A stretch of DNA of 64,000 bases from positions 124,001 to 188,000 of the forward strand of contig NZ_CADIKM010000007.1 of assembly GCF_902859895.1 (NCBI RefSeq), given 5' to 3'. Each line of letters opens with the position of its first letter. Position 1 is the first letter of the stretch. Under the pieces are notes generated by a model, which saw nothing but the letters and a program-made list of their open reading frames with translations, had not been told where the DNA came from and ran no database searches. This stretch comes from Pararobbsia alpina (lineage in GTDB: Bacteria; Pseudomonadota; Gammaproteobacteria; Burkholderiales; Burkholderiaceae). Below, piece after piece: positions 1 through 10,670 of this stretch. The position numbers and the translations under genes are program-made.

Positions 1-618
1 ATCCTGCATGCGGACCACGAACAGAACGCCTCGACCTCGACCGTGCGTCTTGCGGGTTCGTCGGGCGCGAATCCGTTCGCGTGTATCGCAGCCGGCATCG
101 CGTGTCTCTGGGGCCCGGCCCACGGCGGCGCGAATGAAGCCGCGCTGAACATGCTCGAGGAAATCGGCTCGGCCGACAAGATTCCTGAATTCATCAAGCA
201 GGTGAAGGACAAGAATTCGGGCGTCAAGCTGATGGGCTTTGGCCATCGCGTCTACAAGAACTACGATCCGCGCGCGAAGCTCATGCGCGAAACGTGCTAC
301 GAAGTGCTCAACGAGCTCGGCCTGCACGACGATCCGCTGTTCAAGCTCGCGATGGAGCTCGAGAAGATTGCGCTCGAAGACGAATACTTCGTGTCGCGCA
401 AGCTCTACCCGAACGTCGACTTCTACTCCGGTATCGTCCAGCGCGCGCTGGGCATCCCGACGTCGATGTTCACTTGCATCTTCGCGATGGCCCGCACGAT
501 CGGCTGGATCGCCCAGTGGAACGAGATGATCGGCGACCCGGACCAGAAGATCGGCCGTCCGCGCCAGTTGTTCATCGGCGACAAGCCGCGCAAGGCAAAG
601 CCGATCGCACAGCGCTAA
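1..618 (+). CDS. gltA: Citrate synthase, C-terminal part (5' end outside window)
   Basis: Condenses oxaloacetate and acetyl-CoA to citrate in the TCA cycle. The frame is open from base 1 ([16 protein letters not shown]), so the gene starts upstream of the window; 205 residues remain of a family usually about 430 long. The visible part carries the active-site histidine in GFGHRVYK and the catalytic aspartate in NVDFYSGI, both typical of the hexameric bacterial type. It ends with a basic tail and is followed 22 bases later by a strong intrinsic terminator, so it is the last gene of its transcription unit. Identification is secure. Confidence 0.97.
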   Translation: MLHADHEQNASTSTVRLAGSSGANPFACIAAGIACLWGPAHGGANEAALNMLEEIGSADKIPEFIKQVKDKNSGVKLMGFGHRVYKNYDPRAKLMRETCYEVLNELGLHDDPLFKLAMELEKIALEDEYFVSRKLYPNVDFYSGIVQRALGIPTSMFTCIFAMARTIGWIAQWNEMIGDPDQKIGRPRQLFIGDKPRKAKPIAQR

Positions 619-640
619 GCCGCACAGCACGGCATTGGTG

Positions 641-671
641 AAAAAGGGGTACCTTCGGGTACCCCTTTTTT
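641..671 (+). terminator. Intrinsic terminator after gltA
   Basis: A perfect 13-bp stem (641-653 with 658-670) closes on a TTCG tetraloop; the A-run of the left arm pairs with the T-run that follows. The A/T flanks mean it could act on both strands, but only gltA faces it. Confidence 0.92.
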
Positions 672-847
672 TGTTTGGGTGCGGGGATCTGGGTGGTGCG
701 CAACCGGATCGGGAGCAGGGTCATGACCGAAGCCGCTGCATAAAAACGATGTCGGGTAATTCATATCCTGGTACTAAAAATACCAGAGAAGGCGTCGTAT
801 TGAGCAAATTTAGATGCTCTTTGACGTAAGTTGAGTGGGAGCCTTTG

Positions 848-856
848 TGGCATAAT
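848..856 (+). promoter_or_regulatory. Possible extended -10 promoter for leuC
   Basis: TGG followed by CATAAT matches an extended -10 element (TGn then a -10 hexamer with one mismatch). No well-spaced -35 is present: TTGACG at 821-826 is 24 bases upstream and TTGAGT at 831-836 only 14. If used, the leader would be about 175 nt. Confidence 0.3.
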
Positions 857-1004
857 CAACTAATGGACCGCTGGGTACCAGGACAGGAAGGGTAGAACAT
901 CCGCCTCGTCAACGCTGCGAGATGCTTGACTCGACGAGCAGGTGCATGGCACGCGAGGCCTGATACCCGGCCACCGGATGCCCAGCTTATAAAAGATTCC
1001 CCAC

Positions 1005-1020
1005 CGGCGCTTACGCGCCG
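1005..1020 (+). promoter_or_regulatory. Hairpin just ahead of the leuC start
   Basis: CGGCGC (1005-1010) and GCGCCG (1015-1020) form a perfect 6-bp stem around TTAC, ending 13 bases before the first in-frame ATG (1034). No T-run follows, so it is not a terminator. It would sit where the ribosome loads on leuC mRNA. Confidence 0.4.
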
Positions 1021-1039
1021 CTTTGTAGTGAAGATGACC

Positions 1040-2449
1040 ATGGCGAAGACGCTCTACGACAAATTGTGGGACTCGCATGTCGTCCATTCCGAGGACGATG
1101 GCACCACCATTCTCTATATCGACCGGCAACTGCTGCACGAGGTGACCAGCCCCCAGGCCTTCGACGGTCTGCGGGTAGCGGAGCGCAAGGTCTGGCGCAT
1201 CAGCGCGAACCTCGCCGTGTCCGATCACAACGTGCCGACCACGGGCCGTGCCGAAGGCATCGCCGATCCGGTCTCGAGACTGCAGGTCGATACGCTCGAC
1301 AACAACTGCGACGCGTACGGCATCACGCAGTTCAAGATGAACGACGTCCGCCAGGGCATCGTCCACATCATCGGACCTGAGCAGGGTGCGACGCTGCCCG
1401 GCATGACGATTGTCTGCGGTGACTCGCATACGTCGACGCATGGCGCCTTCGGCGCGCTCGCGCATGGCATCGGCACCTCCGAGGTCGAGCACGTGCTGGC
1501 CACGCAGACGCTGCTGCAGAAGAAAAGCAAGAACCTGCTCATCAAGGTCGAAGGCACGCTGCCGCGCGGCTGCTCGGCCAAGGACATCGTGCTCGCGATC
1601 ATCGGCAAGATCGGCACGGCCGGTGGAACTGGCTATGCGATCGAGTTCGGCGGTTCGACCATCCGTGCGCTGAGCATGGAAGGTCGCATGACCATCTGCA
1701 ATATGGCGATCGAAGCGGGCGCGCGCGCCGGCATGGTGGCCGTCGACGATACGACGATCAACTACCTGAAGGGCCGGCCGTTCGTGCCCAGCGGTGTCGA
1801 GTTCGATCAGGCCGCTGCGATCTGGCGCGGTTTTGTATCCGACCCGGGTGCGCATTTCGATCGAGTCGTTGAACTCGATGCCGCGGAGATCAAGCCGCAG
1901 GTCAGCTGGGGCACCTCGCCCGAAATGGTGGTGTCGATCGACGGACGCGTGCCCGATCCCGAACGCGAGAAAGACCCGATCAAGCGCGGGGCGATCGAAC
2001 GCGCGCTCCAGTACATGGCGCTCTCGCCCGACACGCCGATCGAGGCCATTCATCCGGACAAGATCTTCATCGGCTCGTGCACGAATGCGCGCATCGAAGA
2101 TCTGCGCGCCGCCGCGTATGTGGTGCGCAAGCTCGGCCGCAAGGTCGCGCCGAATATCCGGCTGGCGATGGTCGTCGCCGGTTCGGGCCTCGTCAAGAAG
2201 CAGGCGGAGAGCGAAGGTCTCGACAAGATTTTCACCGACGCGGGTTTCGAATGGCGCGAGCCGGGCTGCTCGATGTGCCTCGCGATGAATTCCGACCGCC
2301 TCGAGCCGGGCGAGCGCTGCGCCTCGACCTCGAACCGCAACTTCGAAGGGCGGCAGGGAGCGGGCGGGCGCACGCATCTCGTGAGTCCGGCGATGGCGGC
2401 TGCGGCGGCGATCGAAGGGCATTTCGTCGACATCCGCAAGCTGGGCTAA
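1040..2449 (+). CDS. leuC: 3-isopropylmalate dehydratase, large subunit
   Basis: Aconitase-family enzyme that, with LeuD, isomerises 2-isopropylmalate to 3-isopropylmalate in leucine synthesis. The 469-residue protein is normal in length. The [4Fe-4S] ligands are visible as Cys347 (GSCTNARIE) and Cys410/Cys413 (PGCSMC). I chose ATG 1040 because the protein then begins [15 protein letters not shown] as in relatives; ATG 1034 is two codons upstream and equally possible. The open frame extends further upstream to 926, but that part does not resemble the family. The Shine-Dalgarno is weak. Followed by a small secreted-protein gene and then leuD. Confidence 0.96.
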   Translation: MAKTLYDKLWDSHVVHSEDDGTTILYIDRQLLHEVTSPQAFDGLRVAERKVWRISANLAVSDHNVPTTGRAEGIADPVSRLQVDTLDNNCDAYGITQFKMNDVRQGIVHIIGPEQGATLPGMTIVCGDSHTSTHGAFGALAHGIGTSEVEHVLATQTLLQKKSKNLLIKVEGTLPRGCSAKDIVLAIIGKIGTAGGTGYAIEFGGSTIRALSMEGRMTICNMAIEAGARAGMVAVDDTTINYLKGRPFVPSGVEFDQAAAIWRGFVSDPGAHFDRVVELDAAEIKPQVSWGTSPEMVVSIDGRVPDPEREKDPIKRGAIERALQYMALSPDTPIEAIHPDKIFIGSCTNARIEDLRAAAYVVRKLGRKVAPNIRLAMVVAGSGLVKKQAESEGLDKIFTDAGFEWREPGCSMCLAMNSDRLEPGERCASTSNRNFEGRQGAGGRTHLVSPAMAAAAAIEGHFVDIRKLG

Positions 2450-2471
2450 TCTCTTTTGTGAAGAATCACTG

Positions 2472-2849
2472 ATGAAGACGGAGCCAAAGCAAGGTCGTTT
2501 GGGATTCGAGATTCGCCTGGCGGGGCTGTTCGCGTCCGTCTCGCTGATCGCGGGTCTCGTTGCCGGGTCCGCCGCGCATGCCGACGTGCATCCGGTCGAC
2601 GATGCCAAGGCGGCCGGCCATGAAATCGGTGCCGATGCGAAAAAGGCCGGTCACGAGATCGGCGACAAGAGCGTCGAGGCCGGCCATGCGATCAAGCGAG
2701 ACAGCAAGTCGGCGGCGCACGGCATCAAGGACGGTGCGAAGTCCGCGGGCCACGCGATCGGCAACGGCGCGAAAGCCGCGGGCCATGCGATCGCCAGTGG
2801 CGCGAAGACCGTGGGTCACAAGATCCACACCGCCTTTCACAGCGATTGA
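2472..2849 (+). CDS. Secreted histidine-repeat protein between leuC and leuD
   Basis: I do not recognise this 125-residue protein as a named family. Residues 12-37 form a hydrophobic signal peptide with a likely cleavage site after SAAHA (37/38). The mature part is almost entirely seven consecutive 11-residue repeats (44-120) of the pattern G/D-A-K-x-A-G-H-x-I-x-x. Histidine is at position 7 of every repeat (50, 61, 72, 83, 94, 105, 116) and isoleucine at position 9 of every repeat. An 11-residue period is three alpha-helical turns, so one long amphipathic helix with a stripe of histidines is predicted. It lies 22 bases after leuC and 36 before leuD, so it is probably co-transcribed, although its role in leucine synthesis is not obvious. 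A periplasmic location is inferred. Confidence 0.75.
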   Translation: MKTEPKQGRLGFEIRLAGLFASVSLIAGLVAGSAAHADVHPVDDAKAAGHEIGADAKKAGHEIGDKSVEAGHAIKRDSKSAAHGIKDGAKSAGHAIGNGAKAAGHAIASGAKTVGHKIHTAFHSD

Positions 2850-2885
2850 CGTTCTCTAGACCGGAAGATTTTTCAGAAGCTGATC

Positions 2886-3536
2886 ATGGACAAGTTTACC
2901 GTTCACACGGGCCTCGTGGCCCCGCTCGACCGCGAAAACGTCGACACCGACGCGATCATCCCGAAGCAATTCCTCAAGTCGATCCTGCGTACGGGCTTTG
3001 GTCCGAACCTGTTCGACGAATGGCGCTATCTCGACGTAGGCGTCCCCGGCGCGGACAACTCGAAGCGTCCGCTGAACCCGGATTTCGTGCTGAACCAGGC
3101 GCGCTACCAGGGCGCCTCGGTGTTGCTCGCACGCAAGAACTTCGGCTGCGGGAGCTCGCGCGAGCATGCGCCGTGGGCGCTCCAGCAATACGGCTTCCGC
3201 GCGGTCATTGCGCCGAGTTTCGCCGATATCTTTTTCAACAACTCCTACAAGAACGGCTTCTTGCCGATCGTGCTGACCGAGCAGCAGGTCGATCACCTGT
3301 TCAATGAGATCTTCGCGTTTCCGGGCTACCAGTTGACGATCGATCTCGAAGCGCAGGTCGTGCGTGCCGCCGACGGCCGCGAATATCCGTTCGAGATCGC
3401 CGGATTCCGCAAGTACTGCCTGCTCAACGGCTTCGACGACATCGGCCTGACGCTGCGTCACGCGGACAAGATCCGCGCGTTCGAAGCCGAACGCCTGGTG
3501 CGGCAGCCCTGGCTTGCCAACCGGCTGCCCCGCTGA
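2886..3536 (+). CDS. leuD: 3-isopropylmalate dehydratase, small subunit
   Basis: Partner of LeuC; forms the swivelling aconitase domain 4 that completes the active site of isopropylmalate isomerase. At 216 residues it is the normal length. The opening [21 protein letters not shown] and the substrate-loop motif [15 protein letters not shown] are diagnostic. The start is ATG 2886. Separation of leuC and leuD by a small unrelated gene is, from memory, common in Burkholderia. It is followed 48 bases later by leuB in the same direction, so the leu genes probably form one unit ending at the terminator at 4672. Confidence 0.96.
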   Translation: MDKFTVHTGLVAPLDRENVDTDAIIPKQFLKSILRTGFGPNLFDEWRYLDVGVPGADNSKRPLNPDFVLNQARYQGASVLLARKNFGCGSSREHAPWALQQYGFRAVIAPSFADIFFNNSYKNGFLPIVLTEQQVDHLFNEIFAFPGYQLTIDLEAQVVRAADGREYPFEIAGFRKYCLLNGFDDIGLTLRHADKIRAFEAERLVRQPWLANRLPR

Positions 3537-3584
3537 GCCCCTTCACCTAGCCAAGCAAAATAAAGCGTACAGGAAGCGACATTC

Positions 3585-4652
3585 ATGAAGATTGCAGTCT
3601 TGCCGGGTGACGGCATCGGTCCGGAAATCGTGGCGGAAGCCGTCAATGTGTTGAACGCGCTCGGCGAGTCGTTCACGCTCGAGGAAGCGCCGGTCGGCGG
3701 TGCGGGTTACGAGGCGCAGGGGCACCCGCTGCCCGACTCGACCCTCGCGCTGGCCAAGGCTGCCGATGCGATCCTGTTCGGTGCCGTCGGCGACTGGAAG
3801 TACGACAGCCTCGAACGCGCGCTGCGTCCCGAACAGGCGATTCTCGGTCTGCGCAAGCACCTGCAGCTGTTCGCGAATTTCCGTCCGGCGATTCTCTACA
3901 AGGAGTTGGCCGGTGCTTCGTCGCTGAAGCCCGAAATCGTGTCGGGGCTCGATATCCTGATCGTGCGCGAACTGAACGGCGACATCTATTTCGGTCAGCC
4001 GCGCGGCGTGCGCGAAGCGCCGGACGGCCCGTTCGCGGGTGCGCGCGAAGGCTTCGACACGATGCGCTACAGCGTGCCCGAAGTGCAGCGCATCGCTCAC
4101 GTTGCGTTCCAGGCCGCGCAGAAACGCAGCCGCAAGCTCACCAGCGTCGACAAGTCGAACGTGCTCGAGACCTCGCAGCTCTGGCGCGACACGATGATCG
4201 ATGTCTCGAAACAGTATCCGGACGTCGAGCTCTCGCATATGTACGTCGACAACGCGGCGATGCAGCTCGTCAAGGCGCCGAAGTCGTTCGACGTGGTCGT
4301 GACCGGCAATATGTTCGGCGACATCCTGTCTGATCAGGCGGCGATGCTGACCGGCTCGATCGGCATGCTGCCTTCGGCTTCGCTCGACAAGGCCAACAAG
4401 GGCCTCTATGAGCCGTCGCATGGTTCGGCGCCGGACATCGCAGGCAAGGGCATCGCGAATCCGCTCGCCACCATCCTGTCGGCCGCGATGATGCTGCGCT
4501 ACTCGCTTGGCAAGACGGAGCAGGCCGACCGCATCGAGACCGCGGTCAAGAAGGTGCTGGCCCAGGGCTTGCGCACGCCCGACATCTGGGAAGCCGGCAC
4601 GCAGAAAGTCGGCACGCGCGAGATGGGCGCGGCGGTGGTCGCCGCGCTCTAG
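3585..4652 (+). CDS. leuB: 3-isopropylmalate dehydrogenase
   Basis: NAD-dependent oxidative decarboxylation of 3-isopropylmalate to 2-oxoisocaproate, the third leucine step. The protein has 355 residues, a standard length. [15 protein letters not shown] at the N-terminus, the substrate-binding segment around [10 protein letters not shown], and the NAD site ending in [19 protein letters not shown] are characteristic of the isocitrate/isopropylmalate dehydrogenase family. An AGGAAG Shine-Dalgarno precedes ATG 3585. It ends 19 bases before a terminator, so it closes the leu transcription unit. Confidence 0.97.
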   Translation: MKIAVLPGDGIGPEIVAEAVNVLNALGESFTLEEAPVGGAGYEAQGHPLPDSTLALAKAADAILFGAVGDWKYDSLERALRPEQAILGLRKHLQLFANFRPAILYKELAGASSLKPEIVSGLDILIVRELNGDIYFGQPRGVREAPDGPFAGAREGFDTMRYSVPEVQRIAHVAFQAAQKRSRKLTSVDKSNVLETSQLWRDTMIDVSKQYPDVELSHMYVDNAAMQLVKAPKSFDVVVTGNMFGDILSDQAAMLTGSIGMLPSASLDKANKGLYEPSHGSAPDIAGKGIANPLATILSAAMMLRYSLGKTEQADRIETAVKKVLAQGLRTPDIWEAGTQKVGTREMGAAVVAAL

Positions 4653-4671
4653 CAGCAAAGCCGTCCGACGG

Positions 4672-4710
4672 TGGCCGCTGCGAGTCGAGGCAGCGGCCAT
4701 TGTCGTTTTT
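4672..4710 (+). terminator. Intrinsic terminator after leuB
   Basis: A 10-bp perfect stem (4672-4681 with 4690-4699) with an 8-nt loop is followed within seven bases by TTTTT. It separates the leu unit from asd. Confidence 0.75.
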
Positions 4711-4826
4711 GGGCGATGCGGGGGGGGGCGTATTGGGCGAATAGCGGGCAGCGAATTGTGGGCGGTGGCGGCAGGTGCCATATCGAGCTTTCCCGGTGAG
4801 TGGCCCGCTACCCACACGTCAGGGTT

Positions 4827-4854
4827 TTGGGTTATTTTTTGGCTTTTTTATGTT
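4827..4854 (+). promoter_or_regulatory. Possible promoter for asd
   Basis: TTGGGT (4827-4832) and TATGTT (4849-4854) are 16 bases apart within the only T-rich patch of the leuB-asd gap. Just downstream an inverted repeat (TGCCGC 4859-4864, GCGGCA 4873-4878) would fold in the leader RNA. Fit to consensus is moderate. Confidence 0.3.
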
Positions 4855-4965
4855 GGTTTGCCGCAAGTTTGCGCGGCAGGCGGCTCAAGTCGGCGATACT
4901 GCGGGCTGTAGCGCAAGCTGCGCGGATGTAGCTCATGTGACGAAATGCGAAGCGAGTGAGAGAAA

Positions 4966-6129
4966 ATGAAGACTGTGGGTCTCGTAGGTTGGCGTGGCAT
5001 GGTGGGATCGGTCCTGATGCAGCGCATGCAGGAAGAAAACGATTTTGCACTGATCGAGCCGGTGTTTTTCAGCACCAGCAATACCGGTGGCGCGGCACCG
5101 TCGTTCGCCAAAAACGAGACTACGCTCAAGGATGCGATGAGCATCGACGCGCTTCGCAAATGCGATGTGATCATTACGTGCCAGGGCGGCGACTACACCA
5201 ATGAGGTGTTCCCCAAGCTGCGCGCGGCCGGCTGGAATGGCTACTGGATCGACGCGGCCTCGTCGCTGCGGATGAACGACGATGCATTGATCGTGCTCGA
5301 TCCGGTCAATCTCGACGTCATCAGGAACGGCCTCAAGAAGGGTGTGAAGAATTTCATCGGCGGCAACTGCACGGTCAGCCTGATGCTGATGGCACTCGGC
5401 GGTCTGTTCCGCGAGAATCTCATCGAATGGACCACCGCGATGACCTATCAGGCCGCCTCGGGCGCGGGCGCGCAGAACATGCGCGAACTGCTGAGCCAGA
5501 TGGGCGCGCTGCACGCGTCGGTCGCCGGGCAGCTCGCAAGCCCGGCGTCGGCGATTCTCGAGATCGACCGCGGCGTGATCGGCACGATGCGCGGCGCGGA
5601 CATGCCGGTCGACCATTTCGGCGTGCCGCTCGCGGGCTCGCTGATTCCGTGGATCGACAAGGACCTTGGCAACGGCATGTCGAAGGAAGAATGGAAGGGC
5701 GGCGCCGAGTCGAACAAGATTCTCGGCAAGCCCGCCATGGGCGAGCCCGGCAGCGTGCCGGTCGACGGCCTGTGTGTGCGCATCGGCGCGATGCGCTGCC
5801 ACTCGCAGGCGTTGACCATCAAGCTCACGAAGGACGTACCGCTCGACGAAATCGAAAGCATCGTCGCTTCGGGTAACGATTGGGTCAAGGTCGTGCCCAA
5901 TACGCGCGACGCGTCGATTCGCGATCTCACCCCGACCGCTGTGACGGGTTCGCTGCATGTGCCGGTCGGCCGATTCCGCAAGCTCGCGATGGGCGGCGAG
6001 TATCTGTCGGCATTTACCGTCGGCGACCAGCTGCTGTGGGGCGCGGCGGAGCCGCTGCGGCGTATGCTGCGCATCCTGCTCGATGCCGAACAGACAGCGG
6101 GCACGCGCGCTGCGCATGTCTATGCCTGA
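4966..6129 (+). CDS. asd: Aspartate-semialdehyde dehydrogenase
   Basis: NADPH-dependent reduction of aspartyl phosphate to aspartate semialdehyde, feeding lysine/diaminopimelate, threonine and methionine. The 387-residue protein is of the Gram-negative type. Evidence is the N-terminal nucleotide loop [14 protein letters not shown], the catalytic Cys135 in GGNCTVSLM, and the substrate segment [16 protein letters not shown]. The start ATG 4966 has a GAGAGA upstream. The 313-base gap from leuB includes a terminator and a possible promoter, so asd is probably transcribed separately from the leu genes, and a terminator follows it. Confidence 0.97.
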   Translation: MKTVGLVGWRGMVGSVLMQRMQEENDFALIEPVFFSTSNTGGAAPSFAKNETTLKDAMSIDALRKCDVIITCQGGDYTNEVFPKLRAAGWNGYWIDAASSLRMNDDALIVLDPVNLDVIRNGLKKGVKNFIGGNCTVSLMLMALGGLFRENLIEWTTAMTYQAASGAGAQNMRELLSQMGALHASVAGQLASPASAILEIDRGVIGTMRGADMPVDHFGVPLAGSLIPWIDKDLGNGMSKEEWKGGAESNKILGKPAMGEPGSVPVDGLCVRIGAMRCHSQALTIKLTKDVPLDEIESIVASGNDWVKVVPNTRDASIRDLTPTAVTGSLHVPVGRFRKLAMGGEYLSAFTVGDQLLWGAAEPLRRMLRILLDAEQTAGTRAAHVYA

Positions 6130-6243
6130 CACGGGAGCGGTACGATGACACGATCGCTCGGGCAAGACGGAATGCCCGATCGGTTTGGCCTCGTGCTAAT
6201 CTCGCAGACGCAGGTACGCTGTGGCGTTTCCTTGGCGCAATAG

Positions 6244-6271
6244 AAGCGCCGCGTTCGCGCGGCGCTTTTTT
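6244..6271 (+). terminator. Intrinsic terminator after asd
   Basis: A 10-bp stem (6244-6253 with 6258-6267) capped by TTCG runs directly into six T residues (6266-6271). Confidence 0.9.
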
Positions 6272-6280
6272 ATTAGAACT

Positions 6281-6309
6281 TTGACAGTCGTGGCAGACGC
6301 TGCGATCTT
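6281..6309 (+). promoter_or_regulatory. Possible promoter for the fimV-truA-trp run
   Basis: A perfect TTGACA (6281-6286) stands 17 bases before a poor -10, GATCTT (6304-6309), immediately after the asd terminator and 35 bases before the fimV start. The location is right; the -10 is weak. Confidence 0.4.
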
Positions 6310-6343
6310 ACGAGGTGCGAACGGTGCCTTGTCCGGGAGTGTG

Positions 6344-8926
6344 ATGATCGTGTTAGACCGACTGGTGCGCAGCCTCGTGGCGCCGCCATCCTGGAAGTCC
6401 ACGGTGTTCACGTGGTCGATCGCGGTGCTGGCCGCGATGTCGCTGAATGCGCAGGCCCAGCGCCCGCCCGCTTCCTCTCACGCGGCCCATGCGGCTGAAG
6501 GGTCGGGCGGCGCGGCCGCCTCCGAGGCGAGCAACGAGCCTCCGATGCCCGATCACTATGAGGTGCAGAAAGGGCAGTGGCTGACCGATATCGCCGGCGA
6601 ACTCACGCATTCGAACGACCCCACGGTCAAGCAGAAAATGGCCGATGCGCTGTACGCCGCGAATCCCGATGCGTTCTTTGCAAATGATCCAAATCGTCTG
6701 AAGATTGGGGCCGTGCTCAAGGTTCCCCATTTGCACGGCAGACCGGCATCGGCTGTGACCGCGAGCACGTCGGGTTCATCGAAGCACGCAGCCTCTGGAA
6801 CCTCGTCCGTCTCTTCAGCTTCCGTAGCCACGGCTCACGCGTCGTCCACGTCGGCAGAGGCGTCGATGCCGTTCACCGCGGCCGCAGCAGGCGCTTCTGC
6901 AACGGCCGATGTGATGGCCGCAGGTGCGTCGGCCACACCTGGCGCCGCGTCAGTGGCGGGGGCTCCGGCTTTGACCGCCGCTGTGGCTAGCGTCGCCATG
7001 ATTGCTTCCGCCTCGAATGAAGGCGGCGCTTCTGACGCCGCCTCTTCTACCACCGCAAGCTCGTCGGTTCCGGCCATCACTGCTGCCGCGAGCGACGCCG
7101 CAAGCGCGTCCGCGACGGCCGTCGCCTCGGGTACGCGTGCGTGGACCGGAGCGATTGCTCCGCCGCCCGCGCCGCCGCCGTCCGCTTCCGACGCGAGCGC
7201 AAGCGGTCCGGCCCAATCGCAGAATGTGTCGAGCCTCCAGCAACTTCTGCAACTGAAGAACCGCGTGCTTGCGGCCTTGCAGGCCCATGGCCTCGGTCCG
7301 CACGCATCGGCGCCGGCCACCACGGAGCTCACCGCTTCATCGCCTTCCGCCGCGGCACCGCCCGCCGCCGCGCGGGTCACACCCCGGCCGCAGACGGGTC
7401 CGTTGCAGGGACCGCTCGCGATTCCCGCCTTGATCGTCGTCCTGATCGTCGTGGCACTTGCGATCTGGATCTGCCTGCCGGCACGCAGACGCGAGCCGGC
7501 AGCGAATGCTGCGCCGCCGGACTTGCCATTAGGCACGGGAGGCCCGCACGGCGACGGCACGGAGGAGAGCAAGGATAGCGTTCCAGCGCATCCTCGTTTA
7601 GACGACGAAGCGCAGACGGCCGCGGGCGCGGGCGTTGCGATTGCCGGCATCGCGGCAAGCGCCGCCTATGCCGCGCAGGCACCGTCTTCCGGTTCGCAAG
7701 GCGATTCTGCCGGCGAAGCCGAATCAGAGTCGGAAGGTGAAGCTGGAGTAGATGCAGAAGCCCAAGTCAAGGCTGAAGCTGAAGCCAACGCCGAAGTCCA
7801 CAAAGACATCGATGAACCCGATGAAGGACGTCAGCCGCAAGCCGAGCCGCCGTTCTCCCTGGAGGAGGGCGCGACCGGCGGTCTGCCGACTCACGACCCG
7901 CAGCGCCGCATGTTCGTCGAGGAAGCACGTGCGCCGTACGACGCCGGACTGCTGCTCGGCCTGCTCGAAATGCACGCGCATCGCCGTGAAGTCACGCGGT
8001 TCGAAGAGCTGGCCAATGAGCTATGGGAACTGACCGATGGCGAAGGGCCCGACTGGCAGCGTGCCGCTGGCATGGGGCGTGGCATCGATCGCGACAATCC
8101 GCTCTATGCGGACGACCCCTACGCGGCCTACCAATCGGCACACGATGCGAACAAGGGCGTCGCGAAGCCGCTTCCCGAGGTCGACCTCGACTTGCCGGAA
8201 GTGCCTTCGCTCGAGGCCGCGACACCGGTGTCGGATCCTGCTGCAGTCGCGCCGGACCCCACGCGGGACGATGCCTCGCGCTCGAGTGATGCCACCTCAT
8301 CCTTCTTGCCCGAAGCGACGCCGCCCGCTCATGTGCCAGTGTCCGAACCCCATGAACGGCTGCCGCTTGGGCTGACCGACGCGGATCAACCGGCCCCGTT
8401 GGTAGCCGATGAAATCGAACATGGCACGACCGGTGCCGGCTCGGTCGCGGGGCTCGGCGCGGGGGCGGGTAGTGGGCTGAGTGGAGAGCGGGACACCGGG
8501 TTGAATGCAGAGTTGGATTCTGCACCGGGTACGGCGTCCGACACCGGAGCGCCGTTCCATGATGCGCTGTCCGGTGCGCATGACGACGTCGCGCGCAGCG
8601 GCGATGGCGGCCCGAGTCATGCCGCGGATGCCAGTGCGGCGAGCGTGCCGCCGGCTGTGACATCGGGCACTGGCGCGCCGAATTTCGGCGCTCTAAAGCT
8701 CGACTTCGACTTCGACCTCGAGCTGACACCGAATGCGGCCGCGCCCGGCTCGAGCCCGACGTCGCACGATCTCGCCATGATCGCGCGCAACAAGCTCGAC
8801 CTCGCTGCCGAATATATCGACCTTGGCGACCGTGCCGGCGCGCGTACCCTGCTCAACGAAGTGCTCGCCACGCAAGATCCGGCCACTCGCGAACGCGCAC
8901 AGGCGCTGCTCGCGACGTTGGCCTGA
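6344..8926 (+). CDS. fimV: FimV-like LysM and TPR peptidoglycan-binding protein
   Basis: An 860-residue inner-membrane protein of the FimV/HubP type, which organises the cell pole and supports pilus or secretion assembly in other bacteria. Layout: signal segment (about 20-40), LysM-like region from about residue 70 ([15 protein letters not shown]), a long Ala/Ser-rich stretch, one transmembrane helix at about 361-383 ([20 protein letters not shown]), an acidic repetitive linker, and a C-terminal FimV motif at about 808-860 ([22 protein letters not shown]). I chose ATG 6344 because GGGAG precedes it; the frame is open from 6221, but that part spans the terminator. truA follows after 11 bases. 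The function is inferred from the domain order; sequence between domains is low-complexity. Confidence 0.85.
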   Translation: MIVLDRLVRSLVAPPSWKSTVFTWSIAVLAAMSLNAQAQRPPASSHAAHAAEGSGGAAASEASNEPPMPDHYEVQKGQWLTDIAGELTHSNDPTVKQKMADALYAANPDAFFANDPNRLKIGAVLKVPHLHGRPASAVTASTSGSSKHAASGTSSVSSASVATAHASSTSAEASMPFTAAAAGASATADVMAAGASATPGAASVAGAPALTAAVASVAMIASASNEGGASDAASSTTASSSVPAITAAASDAASASATAVASGTRAWTGAIAPPPAPPPSASDASASGPAQSQNVSSLQQLLQLKNRVLAALQAHGLGPHASAPATTELTASSPSAAAPPAAARVTPRPQTGPLQGPLAIPALIVVLIVVALAIWICLPARRREPAANAAPPDLPLGTGGPHGDGTEESKDSVPAHPRLDDEAQTAAGAGVAIAGIAASAAYAAQAPSSGSQGDSAGEAESESEGEAGVDAEAQVKAEAEANAEVHKDIDEPDEGRQPQAEPPFSLEEGATGGLPTHDPQRRMFVEEARAPYDAGLLLGLLEMHAHRREVTRFEELANELWELTDGEGPDWQRAAGMGRGIDRDNPLYADDPYAAYQSAHDANKGVAKPLPEVDLDLPEVPSLEAATPVSDPAAVAPDPTRDDASRSSDATSSFLPEATPPAHVPVSEPHERLPLGLTDADQPAPLVADEIEHGTTGAGSVAGLGAGAGSGLSGERDTGLNAELDSAPGTASDTGAPFHDALSGAHDDVARSGDGGPSHAADASAASVPPAVTSGTGAPNFGALKLDFDFDLELTPNAAAPGSSPTSHDLAMIARNKLDLAAEYIDLGDRAGARTLLNEVLATQDPATRERAQALLATLA

Positions 8927-8937
8927 AGGGTAGGGCG

Positions 8938-9735
8938 ATGCGCATCGCATTAGGATTGCAATACGACGGTTCGGCTTTCTGCGGCTGGCAGTCGCAGCCG
9001 CACGTCAAGACCGTGCAGGACGAACTCGAGCGCGCGTTGAAGGGCTTCACGACCGTGCCGATACCGACGGTCGTCGCGGGCCGTACCGACACCGGCGTCC
9101 ATGCATTGGGGCAGGTGGTTCATTTCGACACGGAGCTCGAGCGCGAGCCGTTCTCATGGGTCAGGGGCATCAATGCCTTCCTGCCGAAGACCGTCGCGAT
9201 CCAGTGGGCGAAGCCGGTCAGCGACACCTTCCATGCACGCTTTGCCGCTTTCGAGCGGACCTACTACTACGTGCTCTATGTCCATCCGGTGCGCTCGCCC
9301 ATGCTCACGGGCCGAGCGGGCTGGGTGTTCATGCCGCTTGACGTCGAGGCGATGCGGGCGGCCGCCGCGCAGTGGGTCGGCACGCACGACTTCACGTCGT
9401 TCCGTTCTTCCGAATGCCAGGCGAAGAGTCCCATCAAGCGACTACATCAAATCGATATCGAGCCGCGCGGTTCGTTCATTCATTTCCGCTTTCGCGCGAA
9501 CGCTTTCCTCCATCATATGGTGCGCAATCTGATGGGCTGCCTGCTCATGATAGGACGCGGCCGCCAGCGCCCCGAATGGGCAAGCGAGGTGCTGGCCGTG
9601 CGCGACCGCAAGGCGGCCTCGCCAACCTTCATGCCCGATGGGCTGTATCTGGCGAAGGTCGGTTATCCGGCCGAATTCGAACTGCCCGAACCGAACCTCG
9701 GAAGCGAGCCATGGAGCGATATATGGACCCTCTGA
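8938..9735 (+). CDS. truA: tRNA pseudouridine(38-40) synthase
   Basis: Isomerises uridines 38-40 in the anticodon stem-loop of many tRNAs. The 265-residue protein carries the catalytic aspartate Asp51 in [13 protein letters not shown] and the family segments YYYVLY and [11 protein letters not shown]. It starts 11 bases after fimV and its 3' end overlaps the preferred start of trpF by 13 bases, so the three genes are probably on one transcript. The fimV-truA-trpF order is, from memory, usual in Burkholderiaceae. Confidence 0.96.
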   Translation: MRIALGLQYDGSAFCGWQSQPHVKTVQDELERALKGFTTVPIPTVVAGRTDTGVHALGQVVHFDTELEREPFSWVRGINAFLPKTVAIQWAKPVSDTFHARFAAFERTYYYVLYVHPVRSPMLTGRAGWVFMPLDVEAMRAAAAQWVGTHDFTSFRSSECQAKSPIKRLHQIDIEPRGSFIHFRFRANAFLHHMVRNLMGCLLMIGRGRQRPEWASEVLAVRDRKAASPTFMPDGLYLAKVGYPAEFELPEPNLGSEPWSDIWTL

Positions 9736-10529
9736 CGTCCCCGGCTTCGTCGACGCCACCGTTGGCCTCTGCCTCTGCATCGGCCGCCTCGCGAGGCGAA
9801 CCTGGCTTGGCCGGATTGCATGCCGTGTCCGAACCTCCCGAATCCTTTCCCATGCGCACGCGCATCAAGCTGTGCGGCTTGTCGCGAGTCGAGACCGTCC
9901 AGCATGCGGTCGCGCTCGGCGCGGACGCGATCGGAATGGTCTTCTACCCGCCGAGCCCGCGTGCGATTGACATCGCGCGCGCCGCGGAGCTCGCGCGCCA
10001 CGTGCCGCCCTTCGTGACGATCGTCGGCCTGTTCGTGAATCCCGACGAGGCCTTGTTGCGCGAGGTCACGGCAGCCGTGCCGCTCGGCGTGCTCCAGTTC
10101 CACGGTGACGAAACCCCAGAGCGCTGCGCGGCCCTCGCGACGGCGGTGCGCCTGCCCTGGCTGCGGGCGATCCGCGTGAAAATGGATTCGACGCCCGCCG
10201 ATTTGGTAGAATCGGCCGTCAACTATGCTGCCGCACACGGCTTGCTGCTCGATGCGCATGTCGACGGGTACGGCGGCGGCGGAAAGGTGTTCGATTGGTC
10301 AATCATTCCCGCAGAGCTCGCGCGTCGGGCCGTTTTAAGTGGTGGCTTGAACGCACAAAACGTCCGTGAGGCCATTGCCCGCGTGCGTCCGTACGCTGTC
10401 GATGTCTCGAGTGGCATCGAAGCCGAGGGCGCCAGGGGCGTGAAGGATCACGCCAGGATGACGGCATTCGTGCGCGCGGTGCGCGAAGCGGATGCCGGTT
10501 CACTCGACAGCCCACTTTCAAAGCCTTGA
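9723..10529 (+). CDS. trpF: Phosphoribosylanthranilate isomerase
   Basis: Amadori rearrangement of phosphoribosylanthranilate to CdRP in tryptophan synthesis. The TIM-barrel core begins at [13 protein letters not shown], where the general-base cysteine lies, and ends at [19 protein letters not shown] with the phosphate-binding loop. The start is uncertain: ATG 9723 has GGAG seven bases upstream and gives 268 residues with a 43-residue Ala/Ser/Pro-rich N-terminal extension; ATG 9711 is in frame just upstream; ATG 9852 gives only the core but has no clear Shine-Dalgarno. I chose 9723, which overlaps truA. A 141-base gap, holding a small hairpin at 10586-10603, separates it from trpB. Confidence 0.92.
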   Translation: MDPLTSPASSTPPLASASASAASRGEPGLAGLHAVSEPPESFPMRTRIKLCGLSRVETVQHAVALGADAIGMVFYPPSPRAIDIARAAELARHVPPFVTIVGLFVNPDEALLREVTAAVPLGVLQFHGDETPERCAALATAVRLPWLRAIRVKMDSTPADLVESAVNYAAAHGLLLDAHVDGYGGGGKVFDWSIIPAELARRAVLSGGLNAQNVREAIARVRPYAVDVSSGIEAEGARGVKDHARMTAFVRAVREADAGSLDSPLSKP

Positions 10530-10670
10530 GGCCGACGCCGGAACAGATCGACAGGTATCGTGCATGCCCTCGGGCCCGGGACTTTCCACAGGGAAGCCCG
10601 TGGCTCATGAGCGGCGGCATCGTGCCGGTCCTCCCGTCTCTCCCGCGCGGCCCCCTGACGGAGCCAGACC

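Larger units (their letters stand above)
672..1039. other. Gene-free leader region before leuC
   Basis: About 370 bases without a supportable gene. Short ORFs here lack a Shine-Dalgarno and coding character. The centre (about 740-860) is AT-richer than the surroundings and holds the best promoter candidate. I see no leucine-rich leader peptide: the ATG at 863 opens a short frame without leucine codons. Confidence 0.6.

Noticed and set aside
635-829. Small ORF after gltA
   Set aside because: It begins inside the terminator stem and has no ribosome-binding site or conserved features.
6221-6343. Upstream extension of fimV
   Set aside because: It would translate through the asd terminator; ATG 6344 has a good Shine-Dalgarno and begins a signal-like sequence.
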